From contig NZ_LR215039.1 of assembly GCF_900660675.1 (NCBI RefSeq), positions 620,001 through 684,000 on the forward strand: 64,000 bases of DNA, given 5' to 3'. The position numbers and the translations under genes are program-made. The notes under the pieces are model-generated. The model saw only the letters and a program-made list of their open reading frames with translations, was not told the DNA's origin and did not search any database. The DNA is from Mycoplasmopsis columboralis (GTDB lineage Bacteria > Bacillota_I > Bacilli_A > Mycoplasmatales > Metamycoplasmataceae). Position 1 is the first letter of the stretch; each line of letters starts with the position of its first letter. This document shows, piece after piece, positions 13,301 through 23,505 of this stretch.

Positions 13301-15198
13301 TACTTACTCCAACAACAGAAGGTGGAGCGTTAATGCCATTTAATAATCAATTGCAAAATAACTTATATGTGCCTTTGGGTAACATTTCAGAGTTTAATCA
13401 AATTCAAAGCGATTACTTTAAAGTTGGGAAATCAAGTGCAATTAATATTGATGATCGAAATGGAAATCCTAGCGAATTTGATGCCCACGTAATTACTCAA
13501 TTTTCAGTTAATTTAAAAATTGATTCTACCATTTCAATTGATCCGTGAACATTGGTGTATAACAATTTACCCGATTCACAAAAGGCTCGTATTAATAAAT
13601 TAAGAGATCAAGTGGCAATAATGCTTGAAAAAACTCAAAGTCATGTTGTGTTTGATAAAAACAATGTCTTAGATGTTAAAGAAACTAGCAAGTCTAAAAA
13701 AGATTTCTTCCATTATGTGCCAAATGCTGAAAATCCTATTGAAGGGAAATTCTTCTACTTAAAATGAAATAACTTTGAAGAACAATATGATCACTACATT
13801 ATTTCAACAGGTAGATTTAGAAACGAATATAGAGACTTTTTAGTTAATGCATATGCCCAAATTTCTCAAGGTAGACAAGTTAATGATTACTTTGTATCTT
13901 TTGGTGGGGTATACTTTAATGACCAAACTGATGAAGTGTATACTTATGTAGATTCTGTATATGAAGATACTAACATTCGTTTATATGGTTACCAAAGAAA
14001 CAGTCAACAGCTCAAATTAATTGACGCCAAAGGACAAGATTTATTAACTTATATTAATGATGAATTTGACAAAAACAACCATTCATTAAATGAAGCTATT
14101 CCACTTGTTATTAACAACGTAGTTAAAGATAAATACAATTTAACAATCGGAAGTAAAATAACTATTCCTGTTTTAAATACTACCGATAGATATACCCAAA
14201 AAATTAATGCGTTATTAAACAATGAAGAATATAAACCTACATATAAAAATTACACATTTAAAGTTGTAGGTATTAACCCAACCTTTATTAATAATGAGTT
14301 AATTATTCCTAAAAAAGCTGCTGATATGATTACTGGATTAGATTCATTAAACAATAATCCAAAATACGGACCTTTTAATGGAATTTTATCTAAAGATAAA
14401 GTGCCTCAACAGTTATTGAATTCAGCTTCTGTGTATTCTTATTCAGGTTATGCTGGAGCTTTACAAAGTTTTGATATTAAAACAGCCGCTTTATTTGAAA
14501 AACAAAACATTTTTGATGCATTGTTTGCTTCAAAAACTACAGCTCCTAATTTACCAACCGAAGGATTATTAAAACGTTGAGGATGAAGTGATGAAAAAAT
14601 CGCTAAATTCATTGATTCTTCTTTTGATCCATCAAATACAACAGTAAAAGAAGTTTATGATAAAGGTCGTAACTTACCTGATGTTCCAATTCAAAAATTT
14701 GGAGAAATCTATGATAATTTAGTTTATGTTTCAGTAGCTTCAAGCTTGGATTCAAAAGACATTGAAGTTGGATTTACCACAACAATTGCTAAAACTGTTC
14801 AAGTTATCGTAACTTTTATAACATTACTAACATTTATTGTTTCAATGGTAATATTAATTATTGTTTCAACCATTTTAATTAACGAAAACGAAAAAAATAT
14901 TGCAATTTGAACTATTTTAGGATATTCACAAAAAGAAAAAATTAAGATGTTCTTTGGTATTTACGTCCCATTTATTCTAATTTCGATTCTTTTATCAATT
15001 CCTATAACTTACGGATTAATTTCATTCTTTAGTGGATTTTTAACCACAGCAGCTTCTATTGCTATTCCGCTATCACTATCAATATTTAGTGTAGGAATTA
15101 CCTTTGCTGTTATTTTTGGAGTATTTATTGTAACTTCAATTATTTCTTGAAGAAATATTAATAAAATCAAAGCAATTGATTTATTGAAAGGAAAATAA
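7360..15198 (+). CDS. Giant FtsX/MacB-type ABC transporter permease
   Basis: A 2612-residue protein beginning MWNLFKEVF, preceded by AGAGG. A single membrane helix (about residues 17-34) is followed by a very long extracellular region of about 1700 residues. A cluster of four helices follows (about 1765-1790, 1810-1840, 1860-1890, 1935-1962), then a second outer domain (about 1965-2470), then closing helices (about 2475-2505 and 2530-2597). That is the duplicated one-plus-three helix plan of FtsX/MacB permeases with a hugely expanded outer domain. The next gene is its ATPase, 2 nt downstream. Family members move lipoproteins or peptides or act mechanically on the cell surface; the substrate here is unknown. 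The frame crosses many TGA Trp codons without a TAA or TAG. Confidence 0.85.
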
Positions 15199-15200
15199 TA

Positions 15201-16154
15201 ATGTTTAAACGCAAAAAAGACAATCAAGTTGAAAATTCTTCTTCAACAAACGAAGATGTTGTTCAACTAACCAAAAAAAGTTCATCAGTTAAAATCAACA
15301 AAAAAAATGTGTTTGAGATTTTGGATGCTGATGGAGGAAGTAATAAAGTTATTGTTGACCATTCAATTGCTCGTAAATTAACTAAAGCTGCCAATTCTAA
15401 AAGACATAAAGATGAATTTAAAAACCTTAAAAATTCTGAAAATGCCGTAATTGAAGTAAAAGATGTAAGTAAATACTATTTATCTGGTACCACAGTCACC
15501 AGAGTTCTTAAAAACATTTCATTAACTATAAATCGTGGAGAATTTGTCATGATTTATGGGAAATCAGGTGGAGGAAAAAGTACATTACTTAACTTAATAA
15601 GTGGGTTAGATCGACCTTCTAGAGGAAATGTTATTGTGTGTGATACTAACTTACCTTATCTTAGTGATAATCAATTAACTTTATTTAGACGTGAACATGT
15701 TAGTTTCATTTTCCAAAACTACAACTTATTGCAAAACTTATCTGCATATGATAATGTTGAAACAGGTTCATATTTACAAAAAGACAAATCAAAAAAACTT
15801 GATATTCATCAGTTATTTAGTGAATTTGATATGGACGATGTAAAAACTAAATTCCCATCACAAATGTCTGGAGGGCAACAACAAAGAGTTTCGATTTTAA
15901 GGGCTTTAGCTAAAAATGCTGAAATTATCTTTGCCGATGAGCCTACTGGAGCTTTGGATGATAAAACATCTGAAGTTGTTTTGAGTTATTTATTTGACAT
16001 TAATAAAAAATACAAAACTACAATTGTTATGGTTACCCATAACCCTTCAATTGAACCAATTGCTGATAAAGTAGTGTATGTAGCAGCAGGAAAAATTACA
16101 AAAATTAAAATCAATAAAAATCCTAAACATCCTAAAGATATTAAAATTGATTAG
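15201..16154 (+). CDS. ABC transporter ATP-binding protein (MacB/LolD type)
   Basis: 317 residues. After a Lys/Ser-rich N-terminal extension of about 80 residues comes a complete ATPase domain: Walker A GKSGGGKST, Q-loop IFQNYNLLQNL, signature MSGGQQQR, Walker B IIFADEPTGALDD, and switch His in VMVTHNP. The GALDD form of Walker B and the sequence around it are typical of the MacB/LolD group that pairs with FtsX-like permeases. It starts 2 nt after the permease stop, so the two are co-transcribed and translationally coupled. It supplies ATP hydrolysis on the cytoplasmic side. Confidence 0.95.
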   Translation: MFKRKKDNQVENSSSTNEDVVQLTKKSSSVKINKKNVFEILDADGGSNKVIVDHSIARKLTKAANSKRHKDEFKNLKNSENAVIEVKDVSKYYLSGTTVTRVLKNISLTINRGEFVMIYGKSGGGKSTLLNLISGLDRPSRGNVIVCDTNLPYLSDNQLTLFRREHVSFIFQNYNLLQNLSAYDNVETGSYLQKDKSKKLDIHQLFSEFDMDDVKTKFPSQMSGGQQQRVSILRALAKNAEIIFADEPTGALDDKTSEVVLSYLFDINKKYKTTIVMVTHNPSIEPIADKVVYVAAGKITKIKINKNPKHPKDIKID

Positions 16155-16157
16155 TCT

Positions 16158-16199
16158 AAACACCTTTGTGAGTTATCATAAACTCATAGGGTGTTTTTT
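16158..16199 (+). terminator. Terminator after the ABC transporter operon
   Basis: AACACC (16159-16164) pairs with GGTGTT (16190-16195), and TGAGTT with AACTCA inside, separated by small bulges. T6 follows. Confidence 0.85.
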
Positions 16200-16253
16200 A
16201 TAAAAGTCTTGATATTATTTAAATTCTGAGAATTTAAATGTCAATCATTGTTA

Positions 16254-16259
16254 TATAAT
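16254..16259 (+). promoter_or_regulatory. -10 box, probable leaderless start of trmL
   Basis: TATAAT ends 6 nt before the ATG at 16266. Transcription would begin at or next to the A of the start codon, and no Shine-Dalgarno sequence is present. Confidence 0.65.
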
Positions 16260-16265
16260 AAATTT

Positions 16266-16808
16266 ATGCTAAATATTGTTCTATATCAACCTGAAATTTG
16301 TCCTAATACTGGGAATATTATTCGTACATGTTTTGCAATTGGAGCAAAACTTCATATTATAAAACCGCTTGGTTTTGATTTACATCCAAAATGACTTAGA
16401 AGATACGGAGCGGGAAGAATGCTCTCTGACATTGAACATGAAGTTCATGATAGTTATGAAGACTTTGCGAAAAAATATCACGACAAGAAAATTTTTTATA
16501 TCACTAGATATGGATTAAATACTTATTCAGATGTAAATTATGCAAGTGAATATCAAAGTAATGGTGAACTTTGAGTTATGTTTGGAAGAGAGTCAACTGG
16601 AATTGATAAGCGAATCTTGCAAGAAAATTTAGATACATGCATGAGAATTCCGATGGTAGATGCTATGCGTTCAATTAATTTGGCCAACTGTGTAAGTATT
16701 GTTGGTTTTGAAATTATGCGTCAACTTGATTTTAAAGATTTATCAAAATTCGAAGTTGAAAAAGGAAAATACTTTTTAGTTGATGGAAATTTTAAAGAGC
16801 AAAAATAA
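16266..16808 (+). CDS. trmL: TrmL tRNA (cytidine/uridine-34) 2'-O-methyltransferase
   Basis: 180 residues, the normal length for this compact SPOUT family. TrmL methylates the ribose of the wobble base in certain tRNA-Leu species using S-adenosylmethionine. Visible motifs are [16 protein letters not shown] near the N-terminus, the cofactor-knot sequence [11 protein letters not shown], and [19 protein letters not shown] near the end. The start is set by the N-terminal motif and a -10 box just upstream. Its last 26 bases overlap the next gene, also a SPOUT methyltransferase. Confidence 0.93.
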
Positions 16809-17508
16809 TCCTAAAATTAAGCATTGACATAAGCTTCAAGACAAAAAATACCGCTTACAAAGCAAAACCTTTTTAATTGAAGGGTATCATTTAGTTGAAG
16901 AAGCTATTAAGCATAATTTAATAGTTGAAATTATTGAAAGCGAAACAAACTGAAAATATAAAAATTCAATTAAAGTTTCCAAAGATATTATTGAGCATTT
17001 ATCAACAACTAAAACTCCACAAAATATTCTTGCAGAATGCAAATTTATCACAAGAGAAATAAAATTTAACAAGATTTTAATTTTGAATAATTTACAAGAT
17101 CCAGGTAATATAGGAACTATCATTAGATTAGCAAAAGCTTTTGGTTTTGATTCAATTGCAGTTGAAAATTTTGATTTTTACAATCCAAAAGTAATTCGTT
17201 CTTCGCAAGGAGCCTTTTTTGATCTTAATATTTTTAAAATATCCTCTAGTGAAGAATTTATTAAGCAAATCAAACAACAAGACTTTAGAGTTTATGCAAC
17301 AGTCCTAAATCAAAGAGCCAAAAAATTAAATCAAACACATTTCCAACAAGACAAAATTGCTGTTGTTTTAGGTAATGAAGGAAATGGAATTTCACAACAA
17401 GTGCAAAATATTTGCGATGAGTGAGTTTATGTACCAATTGAATTTGAGAGTCTTAATGTTGCTTGTTGTGCGGCGATAATCTTAAATAAAATTTACAACG
17501 AAAGTTAA
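16783..17508 (+). CDS. TrmH-family RNA 2'-O-ribose methyltransferase
   Basis: 241 residues. The N-terminal ~85 residues match the RNA-binding substrate domain of SpoU enzymes (KTFLIEGYHLVEEA). The SPOUT domain follows with LNNLQDPGNIGTIIRLAKAF, AVVLGNEGNGIS and VPIEFESLNVACCAAIIL. It methylates a ribose 2'-OH in rRNA or tRNA; the target base cannot be read from sequence. The ATG lies inside the end of trmL in another frame. It is followed 2 nt later by the DivIVA-like gene. Confidence 0.9.
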
Positions 17509-17510
17509 TT

Positions 17511-17774
17511 ATGAATCATATAGAAACAATTATTAAAAAAATTAAGAAATCTACTTTTCATCTTAGTTTAAAGGGTTATAAAAGAGAAGAAGTTGATTTA
17601 TTATTGCAAGAAATCTTAGTGCACTTGGAAAATGCTAAAAATTCCAATGATGCTTTAAGTCATAAAATACAAGAATATTCTAAGAGACTTGAAATGGCCA
17701 TTTTAGAAAAAGAGCAAATGGAATTTGAGCTCACAAGACTTAAATCAGAAAAAGGCAAATATGAGCAAAGATAA
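17511..17774 (+). CDS. Small DivIVA/GpsB-like coiled-coil protein
   Basis: 87 residues. The first 30 (FHLSLKGYKREEVDLLLQEI) fit the DivIVA membrane-binding N-terminal motif 'F....GY...EVD.FL'. The rest is a predicted coiled coil. DivIVA and GpsB recruit cell-division or wall enzymes at curved membranes; in a wall-less cell the partner is unknown. It overlaps rbgA by 14 nt and follows the methyltransferase gene by 2 nt, so it belongs to this operon. Confidence 0.75.
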   Translation: MNHIETIIKKIKKSTFHLSLKGYKREEVDLLLQEILVHLENAKNSNDALSHKIQEYSKRLEMAILEKEQMEFELTRLKSEKGKYEQR

Positions 17775-18618
17775 AATTTCAGACAATTATAATTTTGTAA
17801 TTCAATGATTTCCTGGACACATGGCAAAAGCTATGAAAGAAATCAAAGAATCAGCTAATTTAGCTGATCTTTTCATTGTTGTTCTAGATGCTAGATGTCC
17901 AATTAGCTCTTATAATGAGGATTTTGATCATATTTCTCCCCAAAAACCGAGATTATTTATCATAACTAAAAGTGATTTGATGGACAAATCTAAAAAAGAT
18001 AAAATTACTAATCGTTTCAAAAATGAGAAAGTTTTGTGACTGGATTTACGTAAAAAAAGTTCTAAACAAGTGATTTTAAATGAAATTAGAAACATTATGA
18101 AAGATAAAATAGCTCGTGATAAAGCAAAAGGATTGCTTAAATCTAGATTAAAATCTTTTGTTGTTGGAGTGCCAAATTGCGGTAAGAGCACCTTAATTAA
18201 TTTAGTATCAGAAAAAGCTTCTTTGAAAGTTGCTAATTATCCAGGGGTTACTCGTCAAAAACAATGAGTTGTTAATGGAGAATATCTTTTTATGGATACA
18301 CCAGGAATTTTACTTCCTAAATTCGAAGATCAAGAAGCAGCTGTAAAACTAGTGACTATTGGTTCGATAAAACTAGAAAATTTCTCACTTGAAACAATTG
18401 CGTTTAAAATTTATCAATTATTGTCTAAATATTATCCAGAAAAAATTAGATCCCTAGGACTTGAACCTTCTGAAGATAATACGTCAACATATGGTCAGTT
18501 AATCGAATATGCTTTTAAACAATCATTGCTAGTATCTAAAGGTCAACCAGATTTAATTAAAGCCTATACTCAATTTATTAATTGAGCTAAAAATTTAAGC
18601 GGAGTTACTTACGATTAA
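17761..18618 (+). CDS. rbgA: RbgA (YlqF) ribosome biogenesis GTPase
   Basis: 285 residues. RbgA is a circularly permuted GTPase needed for late assembly of the 50S subunit. The permuted order is visible: G4 (ITKSDL) first, then G1 (GVPNCGKST) at about residue 138, then G3 (DTPG) at about 178, with a C-terminal RNA-binding domain. The start is MSKDKISDNYNFVIQWFPGH; the conserved WFPGHMAKA sequence shows the N-terminus is complete. The start overlaps the DivIVA-like gene, and the 3' end overlaps the convergent metallopeptidase gene by 14 nt. Confidence 0.95.
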
Positions 18619-19345
18619 AATCAAATATTAATTGATCAAGATCTTGATCAATTTTTTTATATTCTGGGTACATTAAATTTAGCTTAGCATAAAATGTAGA
18701 AGAATGACCACGTACTAGGTTATGAACAACTTCATGAGCAACTATAAATTTCAAGTAATAATTACTTAAAATATAACAATTGAATGCATAAGAGATAGTT
18801 TTTTTCGTAATATAGTTTGTACCTCAAGTGCGGTCTTTGTTGAAAATAACTATCTTACTATTGTAAGTTTTGTAAAACGTTGAAATTTCTGTTTGAAAAG
18901 TTTCAAGCTTTTGAATTAATAATTTTTTAATTCATTTATTTATTGAATTAACAACAAGCTCGTTAGATTTAATTGGATCATTTTTTTGAAGAACTCAAAA
19001 ACTGTTTTTCAAGGATATAAGCGACATTAGTTCATTGTTTTGGTTTGCTATTTTAATATATGAAGAAAAAGGAGTTGACACTATATTTCAAAATACTTTT
19101 TCACCAAAAAGAAAAAAGCTGTCTTTGGATATGTCAAAGTAATATTTTTTATATTGATAATATCTAGAAATTGACTTAGACAATAATTTATTTTCAACTT
19201 CCAAGTTTGCAAATTTACTTAATCTTATAATCAATTTACCATCAGCAATATGAGCTTTGGAATACCTTAAATTATCTGTATACACAACGGTATATTTAAG
19301 GTTTTGATCTTTATAATTGACATTTTTTACAACAGCTTTTAGCAT
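18605..19345 (-). CDS. YgjP-like (DUF45) zinc metallopeptidase
   Basis: 246 residues. The C-terminal part has HEVVH followed by a third histidine in RGHSSTFYAKL and the ending MYPEYK. This is the HExxH...H arrangement of YgjP/SprT-type gluzincins. The N-terminal 150 residues are mixed and poorly conserved. The physiological substrate of this family is not well established. The gene is divergent from the HAD gene (40 nt apart) and its 3' end overlaps rbgA with no terminator between them. Confidence 0.85.
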
Positions 19346-19372
19346 TTCTTAATTGTATTATATTTTAGCGTG

Positions 19373-19378
19373 TATAAT
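19373..19378 (+). promoter_or_regulatory. -10 box, probable leaderless start of the HAD gene
   Basis: TATAAT ends 7 nt before the ATG at 19386, in the 40-nt gap between divergent genes. No Shine-Dalgarno sequence is seen. Confidence 0.6.
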
Positions 19379-19385
19379 TGTTTTT

Positions 19386-20192
19386 ATGAAAAAACCAAAG
19401 ATTATTTTTATTGATTTAGACGACACTTCTTTAGATGCTAAAACTAATGGATCAAAACATTTTAGCGAAGAAAACATTAATGTAATCAAAGAAGTTAACA
19501 AAGAAATCCCAATTGTTATTTCAACTGGAAGAGGAAATAATGAAGAAACCAGAAAGATTCTCCAAGATGCTGGATTGAACACATTTATAGCATGAAACGG
19601 TGCTCAAATTATTGAAAACGGAGAGATCATTCAAGGATATCCAATTGATCGTGATGTTGTTCAAGAATTATTTGATGAAATCTATTTAGAAAAAGTGTCT
19701 GTGATCTTTAATTCAAACCCTAAAAAAATGGGATTTGTAAGAAACAAATTCTTTAAGTTTATTTTGAAATTAGGTCAAAATTCAGCTCGTAATTATTCAG
19801 AATTTAGAAATGATTTTATTGCTTATAAAGCATTAATTTGGTCACCTTCAAAAAGAAAGTTGGCTAAATTAGTTAAAAAATGAAACTTGATGTTTTCAGG
19901 GAAATTGACTGTATCAATTAGTGGAAGTAAAAACAACTTCATTGAAATTACTGCATATAATGTGTCTAAAGGGCAAGCGGAAGCTCAATATTGCGCTCTA
20001 AAAGGTATTGATGTAAAAAAAGCAATTCATATTGGAGATTCAATGAATGATGCCTCAACAAAAAACATAGTTGGAAAAGTTGTGACTTTATCTAATTCAG
20101 TTCAAGACTTTAAAAATATTGCTGATGAAGTATTGCCTTATTCATATAAAAACGCCGGAGTTGCTAAATATTTATCACAATTTTTAAAATAA
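19386..20192 (+). CDS. Cof-type HAD-family hydrolase
   Basis: 268 residues. Motif I is FIDLDDTSLDAK (nucleophile Asp and acid/base Asp; the usual Gly is replaced by Asp). Motif II is in VISTGRG, the Lys is in AYNVSKGQA, and motif IV is HIGDSMNDAS. The C2 cap between residues ~80 and 190 is typical of Cof-type sugar-phosphate or flavin-phosphate phosphatases. The substrate is unknown. The start chosen is the ATG just downstream of a TATAAT; an upstream in-frame ATG would need translation of the promoter. Confidence 0.88.
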
Positions 20193-20214
20193 AAAGGACC
20201 AATATGTCCTTTTT
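20191..20214. terminator. Bidirectional terminator between HAD and TM2 genes
   Basis: AAAAAGGAC (20191-20199) pairs perfectly with GTCCTTTTT (20206-20214) across CAATAT. T/A runs on both sides serve both convergent genes, and it overlaps both stop codons. Confidence 0.88.
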
Positions 20215-20419
20215 ATCATCTTGAAATGTAACGTCCTTCAGAATCTTTTTGCATTCCTAAAAGAGCTAAGATAAAATCGATAATTTGTCAGATATCCCAT
20301 CCTAAAAATAATTTTAAAATACCTAATAAAACTCTTCCACCGTAAAAACGATCAATCCCTAAAAACCCTAAAAAGAATGATAATAAAACTAAAACTAGTC
20401 TACTTTTGTTACTTGGCAT
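20213..20419 (-). CDS. TM2 domain membrane protein
   Basis: 68 residues: MPSNKSRLVLVLLSFFLGFLGIDRFYGGR, followed by a second hydrophobic segment with GWDIWQIIDFILALLG. The two helices joined by a short turn with the DRFYGG motif define the TM2 family (PF05154). Function in bacteria is unclear. One TGA is read as Trp in the second helix, and the last codon before TAA is also TGA. GGAGAG precedes the start. It lies 31 nt downstream of parE and may be co-transcribed with it. Confidence 0.85.
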
Positions 20420-20450
20420 AAACTCTCCTTCTAAAAATTATATGCTTATA

Positions 20451-22385
20451 TTATTCCAGAATATTTGCCATTTTTTCAATAAATTCATCTTGATTGTTAA
20501 AATCAATATTTTGATCAATTCAAGTTTTTCTTGATTGAGGATTTTCTCCCATCAATGTGCTTACTCTTCTTTCTGCTAACGATGCATCTTCAATTGTGGC
20601 TTGAATTAAAGTTCTAGTTTCAGGATTCATAGTAGTTTCTCATAATTGATCGGCGTTCATTTCACCAAGTCCTTTATAACGTTGAATTTCCAAATTTTGT
20701 TTTGAGTTTTCCAAAATTTCATTTAATTCATCGTCGTCTCATGCGTATTGATATTTCTTGGTATTTTTATTAGTAACTTTATATAGTGGAGGTAAAGCAA
20801 TATATATTCTTCCAGCTTCAATTAAAGGTTTCATCAAACGATAAAAGAATGTTAAAAGTAATATTTGAATATGGGCCCCATCAGTATCGGCGTCTGTCAT
20901 AATAATGATTTTTCCATATTGAGCTTTACTGATGTCAAAGTCTTTCCCAAAACCTGCTCCAATTGTGTTAATAATGGTTCCGATCTCATTGTTTTTAAGT
21001 ATTTCTAGTAATTTAGATTTTTCGCAATTAATAACTTTTCCTCTTAGTGGTAAAATAGCTTGAAATTGTCTATTACGACCGCTTTTTGCGCTACCACCAG
21101 CAGAATCTCCCTCAACTAAGAACAATTCCTTTTCTTCAGGTTTTTTGCTGGTTGCTGGAGTTAATTTATCACTTAAAATAACTTTTTCTTTTAAAACTGT
21201 TTTGCTTTTACGTGCTTCGAGACGTCTTTTTCTTTCTTCTTGACGAATTTCGTAAGCACGTTTAATTTTTTCTAAAACTTTTTTAGCTGTTTGTTTGTTT
21301 TCGGCAATTCATAACTCTAAATGTTTTGTGACGATTTCCTCAACGACTGATTTTGCGTCAGGAGTTCCTAATTTGTCTTTGGTTTGTCCAACGAATTCAA
21401 GAATTTTTTCAGGAATTTTTAAAGATAAAACGACACTAAGACCTTCACGAATATCATCGCCATCGAAAGTATTTTTTCCTTTTAGAATGTTTTCACGTGA
21501 AGCAAATTCATTAAAAACTTTTGTAAAAGCTGTTTTTAATCCAGTTTCATGAGTTCCACCATCACGAGTTTTAACATTGTTAACAAAACTTAAGCAAAAG
21601 TCATTGTATGAGTCAGTTCATTGGAAAGCAAAATCCACTTGAATATCTCTTTTTTCATCACTAAAGAAAGCAACTTCAGTGGTTTTATCTTTTGAATCAT
21701 TTAAAAATTCTAAAAAAGCTTTAAGACCATGTTGATACTCGTATTCTTCGAAGAAATCGGTATTTTCATCATGCAATTTAATTCTAAGACCAGAAATTAA
21801 AAATGAACTTTCTTTAAGTCTTTCGCTAATAGTGTTGACATTTAATTTAGCATTTTTAAAAATTTTGTAATCTGGTCAGAATTGTACACTTGTTCCATTG
21901 ATTTTAGAAGTTCCAATTTGTGTAGTGCGTGTAATAATTTTGTCTTGGACAAATTCGGTTAAATATAACAACCCGTTTCTTGATACAGTTACTGCTAATT
22001 TTGTGGATAAAGCATTTACAACACTTGAACCTACTCCATGTAGTCCACCAGAAGTTTTATATGCTCCTTCTTGGAATTTTCCACCAGCATGAAGCTCAGT
22101 GAAAACAAGTTCTACGGCAGTTCTGTTTTGTCCTTTAGCTTTATCAATAGGAATTCCTCTACCGTTATCAGAAACAACAACAGAACCATCCTTTTTTAAA
22201 GACACTGAAATTTCAGTAGCAAAACCTGCTAAAGCTTCGTCAATTGAATTGTCCACAATTTCTCATACTAAGTGATGAAGACCATTTACATCAGTTCCAC
22301 CAATGTACATTCCAGGACGTTTTCTAACGGCTTCTAAACCTTTTAATTGTTGTATAGCACTTGCTGTATATTCATTATTACTCAT
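20451..22385 (-). CDS. parE: DNA topoisomerase IV subunit B (ParE)
   Basis: 644 residues. ParE supplies the ATPase and TOPRIM parts of topoisomerase IV, which separates daughter chromosomes. Seen in order: ATPase motifs [22 protein letters not shown] and [14 protein letters not shown]; the TOPRIM motif [13 protein letters not shown]; and [15 protein letters not shown]. The [11 protein letters not shown] form and the [10 protein letters not shown] sequence favour ParE over GyrB (usually DVDGAHIR). The partner ParC is encoded about 36 kb away on the same strand. Confidence 0.92.
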
Positions 22386-22518
22386 TAAATCAATTATAAA
22401 TTTTAATTTTAAAATTAAAAATAAATGAATGTTAAAGAGTTTAAAAAAATGACTTCTTTTCTAGTGAAAAAACGATTTTTGAGTAAAATATAAATATTAA
22501 CTCAAGGAATTATTAATT

Positions 22519-22710
22519 ATGAAAGCAAAGAAAACTAAAAAACAAAAAATTTGAATTACATTATTTATTGTCTTAACTATTTTATTCCTTGTTGCAATCG
22601 CAGTGTGTTGTGCATATATTGGTGATTTCTTAGTTTACAGAAATACTGAAATGGACGGAAAATTACTTACATACGCTCAAAGAATGCATGGAGTATTTGG
22701 TTTCTGATAA
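22519..22710 (+). CDS. Small single-pass membrane protein
   Basis: 63 residues: a basic N-terminus (MKAKKTKKQK), one hydrophobic helix (about residues 12-37) with paired cysteines, and a short polar tail ending in GVFGFW. An AAGGA ribosome-binding site precedes the ATG. I do not recognise the family. The gene sits alone between divergent parE and convergent rplA with its own terminator, which supports it as real. The last Trp codon is TGA. Confidence 0.6.
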
Positions 22711-22724
22711 TTTTAATTTTCATT

Positions 22725-22748
22725 AATCAGCTTTATAGGCTGATTTTT
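22725..22748 (+). terminator. Terminator after small membrane-protein gene
   Basis: AATCAGC (22725-22731) pairs with GCTGATT (22739-22745) across TTTATAG, followed by TTTT. Confidence 0.85.
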
Positions 22749-22762
22749 TCATGTCTTTGTAA

Positions 22763-22786
22763 AAAAATACAGACCAAAATGATCTG
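22763..22786 (-). terminator. Terminator of the rplK-rplA operon
   Basis: On the minus strand CAGATC, loop ATTTT and GGTCTG (one G-U pair) are followed by TATTTTTTT. It lies about 20 nt past the rplA stop. Confidence 0.75.
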
Positions 22787-22804
22787 CATTTCTAAAATAA
22801 TAAA

Positions 22805-23500
22805 TTATTTATCTAATTTAATTTTAACGCTAGGTCCCATTGAAGCTGAAACGGTTAAGTTTAACATATATGTTCCTTTAACAGCAGCTGGTTTTAATTT
22901 TTTAATTAAATTAATAAGAGTTTTAGCGTTTTCTACAAGTTGTTCATTTGACATACTTGATTTACCAATAAGAGAGTGTACGATACCTGCTTTATCTGTA
23001 CGGTAGTTTGCTTTCCCTTTTTTAAGTTCTTCAACAGCTTTTTCAGGAGTTGGAGTAACTGTACCTGTTTTAGGGTTTGGCATAAGACCTTTAGGCCCAA
23101 GTTTTTTCCCGTATTTTCCAAGTAAAGGCATCATTGTAGGATCTGCAACCATTACATCAAAGTCAAAATCATCTTCTTTAATTTTTTGTTCAAGAGCTTG
23201 AGCATCAACAACAATGTCTGCACCAGCTTCTGAAGAAAGTTTTTGTTTTTCTGGATTATTTGTAGCAACAAGAACTCTAATTGATTTTCCTGTTCCGTGT
23301 GGAAGTAAAACTGCTCCACGAAGTTGTTGATCAGCTTTACGAACATCAAGATTTAAGTTAAATGCAAGGTCAATAGAAGCGTCGAATTTAGCGTAAGAAG
23401 TTTTTTTAGCAAGTTCAATAGCTTGTTCTAAATCATAGGCAACTGTTCTATCGAATGATTCACGAGCAGCTTTTAAGTTTTTAGATAATTTTTTAGCCAT
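22805..23500 (-). CDS. rplA: 50S ribosomal protein L1
   Basis: 231 residues, the normal length. L1 forms the mobile L1 stalk and in many bacteria also represses its own operon by binding the mRNA leader. Conserved segments seen are LPHGTGK, ADPTMMPLLGKYGKKLGPKG, LMPNPKTGTVT and a C-terminal YMLNLTVSASMGPSVKI. It begins 5 nt after the rplK stop, so the two are coupled. Confidence 0.97.
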   Translation of the reverse strand: MAKKLSKNLKAARESFDRTVAYDLEQAIELAKKTSYAKFDASIDLAFNLNLDVRKADQQLRGAVLLPHGTGKSIRVLVATNNPEKQKLSSEAGADIVVDAQALEQKIKEDDFDFDVMVADPTMMPLLGKYGKKLGPKGLMPNPKTGTVTPTPEKAVEELKKGKANYRTDKAGIVHSLIGKSSMSNEQLVENAKTLINLIKKLKPAAVKGTYMLNLTVSASMGPSVKIKLDK

Positions 23501-23505
23501 CTTAA

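Noticed and set aside
1463-15198. Many short separate genes with TGA as stop
   Set aside because: All fragments lie in one frame and join into two proteins when TGA is read as Trp, with no TAA or TAG in between.
20451-22385. Call as GyrB (and the 58.7-61.3 kb gene as GyrA)
   Set aside because: [11 protein letters not shown] and [10 protein letters not shown] fit ParE, and the A subunit lacks a GyrA box and has the ParC-type MRYTE region.
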